DNA of 64,000 nt from NCBI GenBank assembly GCA_027422505.1, contig JAPQWV010000018.1, forward strand, positions 19,300,001 to 19,364,000. The letters are read 5' to 3'. Below, one piece after another: positions 13,501 through 25,397 of the stretch. The notes under the pieces were generated by a model, which was given only the letters and a program-made list of their open reading frames with translations, was not told the origin of the DNA and made no database searches. The position numbers were made by a program, and so were the translations under genes. Source of the DNA: Craterostigma plantagineum (Eukaryota > Streptophyta > Magnoliopsida > Lamiales > Linderniaceae). Every line of letters starts with the position of its first letter. Within the stretch, counting starts at the first letter, position 1.

Positions 13501-15823
13501 TGAAATAGCGAGATACCTTGATTGTAGATATATGTCGGCCTGTGAAGCTATGTGGAGAATATTTAAATTTGACGTCCATTACAGAACGCCAGCAGTACAG
13601 AGATTAGCACTCCATTTGGAGGGTGAACAAAGTTTAGTATATGATGAGTCTGTTGATCTCAGCAATATGTTGACGAGAGATGGCGTACACAAAACAATAA
13701 TGACAGAATGGATGGAAATGAACAAGCACAGTGAAGAGGCTAAAAACCTTACGTATATTCAATTCCCATCAAAATTTGTATGGAACGCCTCGACGAAGAG
13801 CTGGACACCCCGGAAGAAAGGTTTCGTCATTGGAAGGGTAGTTAACATACATCCCACGGCGGGTGAGATATATTACATGAAAATGTTATTAACAATTGTT
13901 AGGGGACCCACATCATATGAAGATATACGTACGGTAAATGGTGAAGTCTTACCAACTTTCAAAGAAGCATGCTATAGGAGAGGATTATTAGATGGAGACT
14001 CAGAGTGGCATCATGCCATGGATGAAGCTGCGCAATGGGCTACTCCGATTCAGCTTCGGCAACTTTTTGTTACGTTGCTGATTTTCTGTGAAGTAACCAA
14101 CCCTCTGAATTTGTGGAATAGCTTTTGGAAGACTCTATCAGAAGACATACCAATGCGCCAAAAACGACTATTTGGGTTCACAGAAATGCATCTTACAGAC
14201 GACCAAGTAAAAAACTATGCGCTGGCTGAGATCGAAAAACTAATGATACAGAACTCGAAGACTCTTTCTGACTTCCCTCCAATGCCACTGCCGTCAAAGA
14301 ACGTGCTAAAAGATCTCAACAACAGGTTATTAATGGAAGAAAGCTATTACAACACCGAGGAGAACGACGTTGAATATCAGCGTCTTATTGTGACCTTGAA
14401 CGAAGAGCAGCGTAACATATTCAACGAAGTAATCGACTCGGTTGCAAACGACAGTGGACACCTGTTCTTTCTATATGGCCCTGGAGGAACAGGGAAGACA
14501 CATGTTTACAAAACAATCATTGCAAAATTAAGGTCTGCAAATCAGATTGTAATACCAGTTGCATCATCAGGTATTGCAGCTTTGCTGCTACCAGGTGGAA
14601 GAACTGCACATTCAAGGTTCAAGATCCCTCTTATACTACAAGAGAATTCCATGTGCGACATAAAGCAAGGGACGATGTTGGCTGAACTGTTGGCGCAAGC
14701 AAAATTGATAATCTGGGATGAAGCGCCGATGACAAACAAGCATGCTTTTGAGGCATTGGACAGAACTATGAGGGACCTGATGTCCAAAAGTTCTGAGAAC
14801 TGTGAGGGCAAGCCGTTTGGTGGAAAGACCGTGCTGTTAGGGGGCGATTTCAGACAATTACTTCCAGTTATACGTAATGGTTCCAGACAAGATACGGTCG
14901 AATCAGCCATAAACAGGTCATACTTATGGCAGCATTGTCGTGTGCATACCCTTACACAGAACATGAGATTACATCGTTCAGAAATAGAATTTGCAGATTG
15001 GATTTTGCATGTGGGCAATGGAAATGTGCAAGCTGCTGTAGATACAGACGTTGAGACCATTAAGGTTCCAAAAAACATGTCTATTGATTCTCAGGGTGAT
15101 ACGATCCGTAGCATATGTAACTACGTATATGTTGACTTCGAAGACAATATGACTGACCGAAATTATATTAAGGAAAGAGCCGTCCTGACACCCCGAAACA
15201 AAACAGTTGACGAAGTGAATGACTTCATGCTCTCCATAGTACCAGGGCATGAGACAGAATACTTAAGTTCAGACAGCTTGGAATTGGAAGCCGACGTGGA
15301 AATCAGTGCAACAACAATCTATCCAGTCGAGTTTTTAAACATGCTTGAGATATCAGGCGTCCCAAACCACAAACTCATCCTTAAACATGGAATTTCAGTA
15401 ATGTTATTGCGGAACTTAAATCAGAGAGACGGACTGTGCAATGGAACAAGACTCATTGTATCGCGCCTTGGAACAAACGTTGTTGAAGCAGAAATCTTAA
15501 CTGGAACGCACGTTGGCAATAAGGTTCTCATACCAAGGATAATTATGTCACCCTCCGACACAACCTGGCCATTCAAACTGCGCCGTAGACAATTCCCACT
15601 TAAAGTCTGCTACGCGATGACAATAAATAAAAGTCAAGGTCAGAGCCTAAGAAGGGTTGGAGTATATCTTCCCAGTCCAGTTTTCACGCATGGCCAACTG
15701 TACGTAGCACTATCTAGAGTTACATCACCTATGGGAATCAGAATATTGAGCATAAACGAAGGAGACATAGAAGACAACGAGGTGGTAAACATGGTTTTCC
15801 ATGAAGTTTTCAACAATGTTTAG
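10538..15823 (+). CDS. RepHel: Helitron rolling-circle replication initiator and helicase, 1622 aa
   Basis: Exons 10538-10781, 10877-11038, 11137-11247, 11332-11409, 11494-12850 and 12907-15823 sum to 4869 nt, an exact open frame. The first ~198 residues are a helical, basic extension. A zinc-finger-like segment follows in exon 5 (CYFC, then FSICCSQG). The Rep domain has the HUH motif in GLPHAHIL (His678, His680) and the two-tyrosine motif KYLFKYITKG (Tyr814, Tyr818). The C-terminal Pif1-family SF1B helicase has Walker A GPGGTGKT (~1175), Walker B IIWDEAPM, GGDFRQLLPV, and the final YVALSRV (~1583). All key catalytic residues are present and there is no frameshift, so the protein could be active. 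It should nick at the TC and CTAG ends, strand-transfer and unwind the element. The exon 5-6 junction (donor 12851, acceptor 12906) was chosen because it alone preserves frame. Confidence 0.93.
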
Positions 15824-16790
15824 GTGCCTAAAAAATAACAAGGTATTCTGTAATACCCTCGCTAAAATCTGTAGACAATTGTTGTATGCTGCTATTGTTT
15901 AACATATTTTGTTACAATGTTTACCATCAAACAAACAATAATTCATACAGTCATACTATTCAATAAGTTAATGTCGCGGTGTTTAACTCCATGATACTTT
16001 TACGGTTGTGCATTTTAATTCGCTAACATTTTCAGATACATGTACATTTTGCATGCGTTTGGTCTCCACTGTAATTCCATTTTGTACAGTCATACCAGAT
16101 AGGCTGTTATATTGTAGTTTGTTTTATCTGTTGTACAGTCTTCATTTTTTTTACAATATAAATATACTTCCATTTTTACAGTCTAGAGCGACAAAGCTTT
16201 TTGGCACAAATCATGCGACTCTATCATGATATGGAAATTAGAGACGCAACATAAATGACACTATAATGTAAAACAAATAAACAACTGTTGAATTACCACT
16301 AATGATATCTATCATAAAATGAACTAAAACGCATCGCCCCATTTACTATATAGTAAATATTTTGTTATTGTTTTTATATAATAATAATGGTATTTTTAGT
16401 AAATATATATTGGCAAACATGAACTCAATTATATTATATATTGATTTATAAAATAAACTGTTGCATTCAAACCGTATAATAATAATGAAATTAAGGGTGG
16501 GAAACCAAGAATAGGTATTAATGAAAATCAAATATACCGTTATGGATGGTTACGTCTGTTTGAATCGCCTCAATACTATTGAGGCAAAACACCAACCCTT
16601 ATGAAGAAGACCTTTCAACTGCTGAAATACTTATTAAAAATTCACTCATTAACTCGGTAATTGCTCCATAATAATTGTGGCCATTTGAATCGCCCGAGCC
16701 CCAGACATAAATTAAATACACGAAACGAAGCAACCTATGCAAAGCAATTGAACACATTCATTTTAGAGCCACGTTCTTCCGCAAATATTT
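15824..16790. other. Spacer between RepHel and Ulp1-C
   Basis: AT-rich, about 970 bp, with no coding signal that I can support. It must contain the RepHel 3' end and the Ulp1-C promoter. Confidence 0.5.
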
Positions 16791-18335
16791 GTGACTTTAC
16801 GGTTTTCTATGCAGCATTGTACATTATATAAGTCCTCAAAAACTCAATTTCATAAACAATTAACTGCACAGCAATTTCAAATAACTCAAATGACGAATGA
16901 AATGACAAATTATTTTGACAACATCGTTGCGGATCTTCGTCGAGCTGCGAGCCAATTTGCTGAGAAGATAGAACATAAGATAGATGCCTATGTGCAATCT
17001 GCTGCCCAAAGGTTCAACGATCTACATGCAAGGCACAATCACCAGATTGCTATCCTAAATGAATTGACAGCAAAGATCAACAAGAATTACTCAGAAATGC
17101 AACAGAGGCTATCACATATAGAGCAGGCGCTTGGTATGTCCACAGTATTTTCCAAACAGCCTTACATAACTGTTACTACGTACAAATCGCCCTGCAATTG
17201 TTTTGGCAGGAAAAATCGCCACAACGCTAGGCGACGACCAGTCGACAGAAAAGGTAACAACCATTCATTCAAATAAGGAAACGCCGCCTTCAGGAAAAAG
17301 AAAGCGTTCAAACCTTCCCAAGGAACCTACACAGACAACATTGCAGAAAAGGCCTAAGAGCAAAATTACACCGCCATTAGACCAAGACCATTCGAAGGCG
17401 AAAAAGGTTCCGAAAGACAAAACCCTTGCGACAACTGTCAAGAAACTCTCAAAATTGTTTCCCCGCGTAGCAGCAGCTATAGGGACAATGACCCAGGATG
17501 ACTCTATCAGTACCATATTAGGAGAGGAGCGTGGCTACCAATTCTTCGAAGATCTCATGACAAAAGGAACTTGGCTAACTGATGAGGTACAACATCATAT
17601 TATTGAATGTAAAGTATGTAAGCATATTCTTACAATATATTGTTATCTGAAACAGCATATAGACGAATGCCTGCGTGGGTTTATCGAGAGACAGGCCCAT
17701 GCAAAGTTCCCCAAGGCAAAGGTTGCTTTTATGAACACAACATTCAACCAGATAATTACAACAGAATTTCGACCCGACGGCCATACTGACCTGACAGCCA
17801 TACGTCCATATGCTAATGGTACTGTTGACAATTGGCCATCTCTTCCATGGCAAGATTCGGACCTCATAGTTATCCCAGTCAATATTAATGAATGTCATTG
17901 GGTACTATGCATTGTGGACTATAAAAAGCAATCAATCGCAGTACACGATTGTGACCCTTCGGTGGACAAGGATATGAGGTTCTTTGTGCATGCGTTTAAT
18001 AAAACACGGCTTACAATTCCCTATATTCTTCAAGACCTGCGAATGACTGACTCCATCGTCGACTTCACTGTTTATAGGGATCCTGACTTCCCCCGTCAAT
18101 CCTTCAGGTAATTCTAATCTCTCCATGTATTCAATTTGAGCAATATCATTCAGTAACATAATAATTCGAAATATCTTCTCACTTGTGTACTAGCGGGGAC
18201 TGCGGCGTATACATGCTACGATCAGCATTTTCGCTTATGTTTGCCGAAGATGATGTCCACAGTGTCTTGCCTGATATGATCCAAGAATTTAGAGAATATC
18301 TGACCGCATCGATATTCTTCAATAATTGGTCGTAG
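16791..18335 (+). CDS. Ulp1-C: coiled-coil plus Ulp1 (C48) cysteine peptidase, about 460 aa
   Basis: Exons 16791-17133, 17210-18107 and 18194-18335 give 460 residues. In-frame ATGs at 16890 and 16902 are plausible later starts; the similarity to the RepHel N-terminus favours the later ones. The protein lacks DUF1985. It starts with a long amphipathic helix region (ADLRRAASQFAEKIEHKI), then a Lys/Pro-rich, nuclear-signal-like linker (GKRKRSNLPK), then the peptidase domain. The candidate triad is intact: His344 (NECHWVL), Asp361 (VHDCDPS) and Cys417 (GDCGVYM). At the place where Ulp1-A and -B have an ~90-104-nt intron before HIDEC, this gene has only 42 nt (17610-17651) that begin GTATGT, end in ACAG and are open in frame. 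The segment may be read through rather than spliced; removing it gives 446 aa. Confidence 0.78.
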
Positions 18336-18987
18336 CTCTTGGACACTGTTCTAATCAATCTTTGATGAGTGCATTTTTATATTACTGTTTACCTATCGTT
18401 TCTTGGGAAGTTATTACGGCAGTATAACTTAAGGATCATTTTACAATATTCACATTACAATAATATGACCCAGGACTCAGGCACAACATATACTACCAAT
18501 TTATTGAATACAATGAAAAACACCAGGCTCAAAGACTCTATAAATTAGTGCCTGAATAACGTAGTAATGCCGATAATATAATGTTATATAATATAACATA
18601 AGATCATATAATATAACAATATTTATAAGATAGTATAATTCTATATTTGTGTAATCATATTAATAGAGAGAGCTAAATATGACTTATACTAATATACCAT
18701 GTTAGTCTATTGTTTATTCCCCTTATATTGGACCTTATTATGTTCATTTTTTTATTGTTGGGCCAGCCCGTTTCAGCGTTTCAATGCATTTGTGGGATTG
18801 TGCCCTAAATTATCATGAATTGTGTAATTGGCGGCCCACGCAAGCCTTCAAAAAAAGCATTACACCTGATTCCAAATTACAAAATTCCTTCCCCATCGTT
18901 TCAGCTGATTCCAAATTTTCCAGAATTTGAACTTGCTTATTCCGTGGTCATACAGTCCAGAGGCGACGCATATTCCACTGAATACTA
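18336..18987. other. Spacer and promoter region upstream of Ulp1-B
   Basis: No gene seen. The last ~250 bp share scattered blocks with the DNA upstream of Ulp1-A: GGCCCA-rich segments, GGTCATACAGTCCA (18946-18959 and 5938-5951) and the ATGGCGGAAACTGG start context. The duplication that made the two genes therefore included upstream sequence. Confidence 0.55.
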
Positions 18988-21900
18988 ATGGCGGAAACTG
19001 GTTCAGAGGTATTCACTGTGCTTTAACAATTTGTACGATCATTAATCAGTATGGAACATTTAGTCTCCATATTCTGAGCTTTACTCGGTTATCAGACTGT
19101 GTCTTTTGCATTAAGATAGTAAATTGGCGAATGGTCATTTTTCCCTCTTTTACAAGTGAGCCATATTTTTTTGGACGGGCGTAATATGCAATTTGGTGGA
19201 GATGTTGTTGCAGGCTTCTCTACGGTCCACTGCGTATTAGTTGTATATTTCTGTGTATATTTCTTATCCGATCTGTTTGACATGAACGGTTCTCGAATAT
19301 TAGTGCATACTGTTGTTGGATATTGTCCTATGTTTTGTGTAACAGCATTGGTTTTCCATTTCCAGATGTTTACCACTCAGCTTCCACAAGAAAATATTGT
19401 TCCCTGCAAATTAACCTTATGTGCTGACTATAAAGGGATTAGCAAACTTATTCGGGACAATCTAAACGAAGCAGAGTTTGCAGAAATGCTTGCACGATCT
19501 CCGTTCGGACGTCTCATAGCCTGTGCAGAAATGTTCTATTTGTCGAGCCAGCTAATCTGGTACATGATCCAAGCACAGACTCCACTACGAAATAGTGATG
19601 AACTGTGGATGATTATCAATTCGAAGCCTATACGGTTTTCGCCTCAGGAATTCTGTTTGATGACCGGTCTCAGATTTTCTGCTGAGCCAGAGGTGGACGA
19701 AGATAATTCGTTTATTACAAGACACTTTCCAGGCGAGGAAAAGGTCTCGCTGCAGGACGCGATTGATAGGTTGACGGAAATGGGTTGTAACTCATCGTCA
19801 TCTGTTGACGTTGAAAAATTAAAAATGGCCAGCGTGGTTTTTGTCGCTGGAGTTCTTGATCAGCGTGGATGCCGAACGAATGTTAAGATAAACCCGATGA
19901 TTCTTCACTTAATAGAGAATTTCGGCGAGTTCAACAGCTATCCTTTTGGAAAGTATGCATACGACATTGTTCTGACGTCGGTGAAAAGGAACCTCTCTTC
20001 TTTTAAAAACAGTCAGGGTACAAGCAGTTCGAGAAGATATCAGACGTTGTGCTTGGGTGGCTTCGTGCACCCAATTCAGGTAAATCTTACACGACTCTAC
20101 CAACAGGATTCGTATCCTTGCATATTTATACTAAAATGTATTGTTACCCACTGTTGTTTTCAAAACAGATCCTTGCTTATGAGTGCTTGCCAGGTGTTGC
20201 AAGTAAATATGCAACGTACTTGGACGAAATAGTCGAGCCGGTTCCGAGAATGTGCAGATGGAAGACAAATGCATGGCCAACAAAGCGAGCTCCAAGGTTG
20301 CAGGACGTTGCCAATACTGTTAAGAATTCGGCGGTTGAGAATAATAAAGTCTTCTTACCTACGGCTCAAGAGGTTGTTGCAGGGTATTTTGCCGAAAGCA
20401 GATTTGACGGACGTCCCCACAACGGATGCCTTCAGCGTGACAGGTCGTCACCATCGAGAAGCACCAGTGGAACTGGGTCACCGAATTCTCCCGTATTAGC
20501 AGATGAAGACACCGACATGCAAGGCGAAGGTAGCAGTGAGAGAGTTTTGCCATCTCTAACATTACGAAGTTTCGTGGACAACCTCCGGACAAGCCGCAAA
20601 GCTATGGATCAGATCCCAAATGTTGTTATCGAGGATAATGTCTGCATCGAAACAAATCATGAAGAACGTATACAATCACCTCCTCAGTCGCATGTGGATG
20701 TCGTTGCTGATATGAACGATGCGTCGCCGGTAGTTGACAAAATTCCGCAGCAGCCAACTGATTCGCATGATAGTGCAAATGGGTTCTGTTTTGATGGAAA
20801 TAATGGTATGGATACCCATGATGAGTTTGTCAACGACGTGGAAAATGAGGTTCGTGGAACTTCTCATGTTGAGGAGCCGTTCGTTGAAGGGCAGTTGGAA
20901 AGGGAGCAAGAGAAAAGGAAGGTTAATTCTCGGTCGTCGCATCGTAGGTCGAGAGGAGCTAAGAAGGTCTTGCGACAACTTGGAAATCTCAGTACTGTTG
21001 TCGAACGCCACACTAAGCAGGTCGTGCATTTAACCAGACAGGTTAAAGCAGGTTTTGATGGTTTGAACGTGAGACTGGCTGATATTGAACGTGCTAAACC
21101 ACTGGAAAATATGTTGAGAACTATTGGTGACCAATTAGAGCAGCTGACGGGAAAGATATCGAGCATACAAGCCACTGATCCTGGTAAAATACTTTTTCTT
21201 CCAGGTAAATTTTGCAATATATTCCCTCTAATTATCTCACATCTTATTTGCCTTAGAGTTAGCTGGCCGAAACGCAACAGACGATGGAGATGGAATTCCA
21301 CGTGCGAAAAGGCCAAAATCAATAGGGCAGAGTGCCAAGCCGTCTTCTAACCCTGCCAGAATTCCTTACGGAAAGCAGAATGTTGATGAGCACGTTCTGT
21401 ACAAGCTGCAAATGTGGCCGAAAGCAGCTGCGTCCATAGAACGCATGGCCACCAATCACTCCGTAGCAGGTCTTTGCGGGACAGTTCTTAAAAAAGAATT
21501 CTTTGTTGAATTAATGAGTCGCGGCACCTGTCTTCGAGCTGTTGTAAGTCTACGTTTGAGCATGAAATCATGAGATATCCCTCAGTGAATTGGTGTGAGG
21601 CAGACGTTTATTAATATCCATTGTTTTTCCTGACTTTGGTTACGCAGCATGTCGACGAATGTATGCGCGGGTTCGTTGAAATGCAACTGAGGTGTGCCAG
21701 CCCTGTGAAGACGGTCGCATTCATGAACACAGCTTTCAGCCAGTTGGTGAAATCGCTCCCAATTGTTAGTGGAAAAGCTGATTTGACGAAAGTGATTCCG
21801 TTTGTTCTTGGCAACTCTGCCCAATGGCCGTCCGCTAGCTGGAAAAATGCGTCGGTAATTGTGCTACCAGTGAATGTCAACGAGAATCGTTGGGTGCTGG

Positions 21901-22340
21901 CCACCATTCATCCTAGGAAACGATCATTTGCGATTCTTGATTCAGACATATCCGCAGATCCAAGGTTCACAGCAACCCGTACAGCGATGGGAAACACAGT
22001 TTGTATCACAAAATTGTTGCTACGACGCCTGGGCATTGAACGTTCTAATTTTCAGTATGACTGTACACGCGACGGGCGGATCGCGCAGCAGGGATACAGG
22101 TGACGTTATACAAATGAAATGATTCGTATACGTCATGGCCTTCTTTATTAGTTAACCATATTATGAGATTTTCGTTGCAGCGGAGAATGTGGCGTCCATA
22201 TGTTGCGGAATGCATTTGGCATGATGTTCCCAGGTGACAATCTGTCTTGCATTAAACCATGCCAAATTGAAGAGTTCAGGAAATATTTGGCAGCATCTGT
22301 CTACTTTAATTATTGGCATTGGCCTCCGTATAATGAATAG
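18988..22340 (+). CDS. Ulp1-B: DUF1985-Ulp1-like protein with a lost catalytic His, 882 aa
   Basis: Exons 18988-19008, 19366-20079, 20169-21183, 21257-21543, 21648-22099 and 22181-22340 give an open 883-codon frame. The start exon encodes MAETGSE, as in Ulp1-A. DUF1985 lies at about 60-220, an acidic Ser-rich linker follows, then a coiled coil and a Ulp1-like C-terminus. Four exons (21, 287, 452 and 160 nt) have the same length as in Ulp1-A. The residue at the catalytic His position is Arg760 (NENRWVL, codon CGT at 21888-21890), whereas Ulp1-A and Ulp1-C have His. The Asp (ILDSD) and Cys833 (GECGVHM) remain. Papain-like peptidases need the His to activate Cys, so hydrolysis is probably lost. 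The otherwise open 882-residue frame suggests a retained non-catalytic role, such as binding a modifier, or a recent mutation. Confidence 0.82.
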
Positions 22341-25008
22341 GCATGTTGAAGAACATTTAACTTATTATTTCCGTACTATTTGCGATGTGTCTTTGAGGCT
22401 GACGTCGGAGTCTCTGAACATACTTTTGTGGGTGTTTTTATTGTTTCAGACCTTTACAATAGTAGGTTACTCAGGCGTCTTAGACATGATGGTAGCATTT
22501 ACTGTATGACAAGGTTGGTAGAAATTTTCAACATTATCAGATAATATTTAGTGCAATTAATTACAAGCTGAATACTGGATGACTGACCCTATAATCAGTA
22601 GTCCACCAATTCAATTTAGCAGGCTGCAAACAGTCTGGTCCGCTAACTGTATAACTGTAACACAACGTAAAGCTGTAGTATGTTTTGCAATTTGTTTGTT
22701 TGCAAAAAGGTAAGGATGATCATGCATTATTCTTATATTAAAAATTAAAAGACTAATGTATCGTGGTATGTTTGATTTTCGACTTATTTTTATTAATAAT
22801 ACTTATGCAACATATGCAAATTAACAAAAGTTTAAACAATTTCCGTTTATTAATTTCCTTGCATCGATTAGGGGGTAAAAAACCTTTAGCTAGGGCGTAT
22901 AATTTTCAATGTATTCTTCCGCAACTGATTTTCGGTCTTAATGCGCCAATATATATCACTATATTATGTACTTTTCAAAATGTTTACCGTACAATAGCTT
23001 AGACATAAGAACTTACGAATTATGCTTGACTGCTCATGTTACAAATATGGCCACACCAATCGAGCACTACTCATACAACAAATACGGTGCAGTCATGCCA
23101 ATCTCTCACAGTGTATGTCAGTATAAATGGGCTTGGTTGCAATTTTAATAATGAAATTGTACTCCATACGGCCCATCGTTTCATATCACCGGACCAAGAA
23201 TCAACTTTCAAACAAAGTATTTGACCATATAGCTTCAGACGCAGGCGACCAAAGAAGCCCCAAATCTAAACAAAATCAATCGGCGGGTCGCGGCACAACG
23301 CGCCCTACGTAGACAGTCAGTTGGTATTCTTAAGTCGCTGGATTGCTCCGAAGGAGTTCTACAGGGTATGTTTAGTCTAAGATCAATCAGTTGAACTTAA
23401 TTTCATATGCTGTTTTGAAAACGTGTTTGCAGAGCTCTTTAAATTCGTCTTTAGGGTTTGATTTCGAACTGGTTCGTGCTTTAATAAATAAATCTCAAAT
23501 CTGCCTTTTGTTTGTTTGATTACGCCCTCTCTCAGGGTGTTGTGAACAATAATGCCCACTGTGGCGAAGATGCTGACGACCCAATATATTCGATAAAATG
23601 TGCAGGCCAAGACAATCCTTCCTCTACATATGCACCATTTGAATATGCCTGAAAACAGGCTGCCCTTCAACTCAGGAGTCGGTGATGACACAGTCTCCTT
23701 GCACATGCGGAGAAGTACATGGAGTCAACGAGCCTAACTTCAGAAGGAAACCATTCCTAAATCAGTTCAGTTAGAGGCAAAATTCGTAGACTGCGTGTAC
23801 TTCTCCGCTGTTCAAGGAAACGTGGACGTCCTATATTCTGATAGCACGTCCCGCAAGGGAAGTCCCTCTACCTAACTTCAGGCCATCTCCTGCATATGAA
23901 CTGAAAAAGTTTGCACTTCAACCCAAGAGTCTGTTATGACTCAGTTCAGTTAGAGCAGTTAAAGCAAGAAATACATGGTGTCAACGAGCCTAACTTCAAA
24001 TGAATCCATTCCTAAATCAGTTCAGTTAGAGCACAAATTCCTGGACACCGCGTGCTTCACTGCTATGCAGGATACCGTCGGTGCGACCTCTATTGTGACA
24101 ACACCTCAGCAAAGGGAGTTCTTCTACCCAAATATGATTTCACATACGTGGATATTTTTGCATTTACAATTGTTTCCATATTCTTTCAGGTGACATATGA
24201 GCCTTAATATACCGTAGTTTAAGTGAGAAGCGGACAACGGTCGCTCTCACTGAAAACGATATTTTGGTAGCACCAGCGGAAGAGTTCTCAACTCCCAAGT
24301 CTTTTAGAGATCAGTTTCGTTGCACTAGATGGAGTCTCGGAATCGTCTATGTAGAGTGTAAGAATAAAACGTAAACATGATTAGACACGGCATGGATAGA
24401 AAATGTGGAATTCAGGTACCGATGTAGTATTCAAAAATTGGTAGCCAAAAGATGTTCTTATGAGATGTTCTTGCACTCATGCAGTCTTATGAGATGTTCT
24501 TGCTTGCAGAGGATGACAATATTGCAAATGCTTAAACTACATCCACCCAGTCCTTAGGTTAAATTGTTTCACACGATAATCCTACAATGAAAAAAAGTTC
24601 CAGTTCCACATTTCGAATGACAATTACAAATTAGCAGTATTGCAAGTTTTCAGTCATGCGCTCAGTTCCGGATCCACTTCGACCCAAGGTGGGCTCTCGC
24701 TTACCGTAAGAAATTGTAACAGTTGTCTTATACGAGAATTTCGTTGCACTAGCATCCCCGCTGCAAATCTCAATTGATAGATTGGTAGGTAAGAAACAGA
24801 TTTCCATTATATGATCTGTTTACCACTAAGAAGCAGTCGTACAGTTCTTGAATAAAACATATCTGTTGATATGCATGATTTGTGAAAAGATAACGGGTTA
24901 ACAAAGTAGGTTACGGCAGTGTTTTCAACACCATCGACCAACATACGGGGTCGTTGTATTACTTTAAAAATAATTGAATAATAATACAATATTAATCGCA
25001 ACAAACTA
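22341..25008. other. Helitron 3' region with tandem duplication and coding-like remnants
   Basis: No complete gene. Positions about 23233-23369 form a 45-codon open stretch bounded by an AG acceptor and a GT donor, rich in Arg/Gln (VAAQRALRRQS), reminiscent of basic Helitron N-terminal exons but isolated. Two imperfect copies of a ~256-bp unit follow (copies starting near 23717 and 23973). The rest is unremarkable. Confidence 0.5.
23717..24135. repeat. Two imperfect copies of a ~256-bp unit
   Basis: The phrase GTCAACGAGCCTAACTTC occurs at about 23723 and 23979. In both copies CATTCCTAAATCAGTTCAG and a TAGAC/GGACACCGCGTG-like block follow at the same offsets. The similarity extends upstream to CTTCAACYCARGAGTC before each copy. 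Confidence 0.75.
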
Positions 25009-25037
25009 CCCCGTGCATCGCACGGGGGCAAACCTAG
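25009..25037 (+). terminator. Helitron 3' terminus: hairpin plus CTAG
   Basis: Perfect stem CCCCGTGC / GCACGGGG with loop ATC (25009-25027), then GCAAAC and terminal CTAG (25034-25037), followed by host T. This is the canonical RepHel termination signal. Confidence 0.93.
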
Positions 25038-25397
25038 TTGTACTAATGTTTTGAATAAATCACCCACAACAATTTGATAATTGGGAAGATGGGATTGATC
25101 ATTCGATTTCAATAAAATTGTAGAAATTCAAACTATCATATCTTGTTCAGTATGGTCAAGTATTTGGGGACCAAGACAATACTAGGCCTTCAGAAGTATA
25201 TTACGAAAAAAGAAACGTTTTCTCGAATAACAATCAACAGAGCAGAACGAGTCGAGCTTTTTTATACTGGAAAATTCAATAACCAAAACCAAAACGAAGA
25301 AAATCCTCAAGGGTAAAGCAACGTTAAGTGCTAAATCATAACCTAACAACAGCAGATTCAATTTCCTATAAGAGAAATCGAAATTGGTAAAAAATTG

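Larger units (their letters stand above)
541..25037 (+). mobile_element. Giant putatively autonomous Helitron, 24,497 bp
   Basis: Rolling-circle DNA transposon. The 5' end is TCTATATATATAAAAG, the usual form for plant Helitrons. The 3' end has a perfect 8-bp stem with a 3-base loop (25009-25027) six bases before the terminal CTAG (25034-25037). Flanking bases are A (540) and T (25038), so insertion was between A and T with no target duplication, as known for Helitrons. Between the ends lie five plus-strand genes: RPA1-like, Ulp1-A, RepHel, Ulp1-C and Ulp1-B. All can be spliced to open frames. I see no other transposon nested inside, so the Ulp1 genes appear to be Helitron cargo or core genes. 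The length is far above that of a typical non-autonomous Helitron. Boundaries are read directly from the sequence; autonomy is inferred from intact RepHel motifs. Confidence 0.9.
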
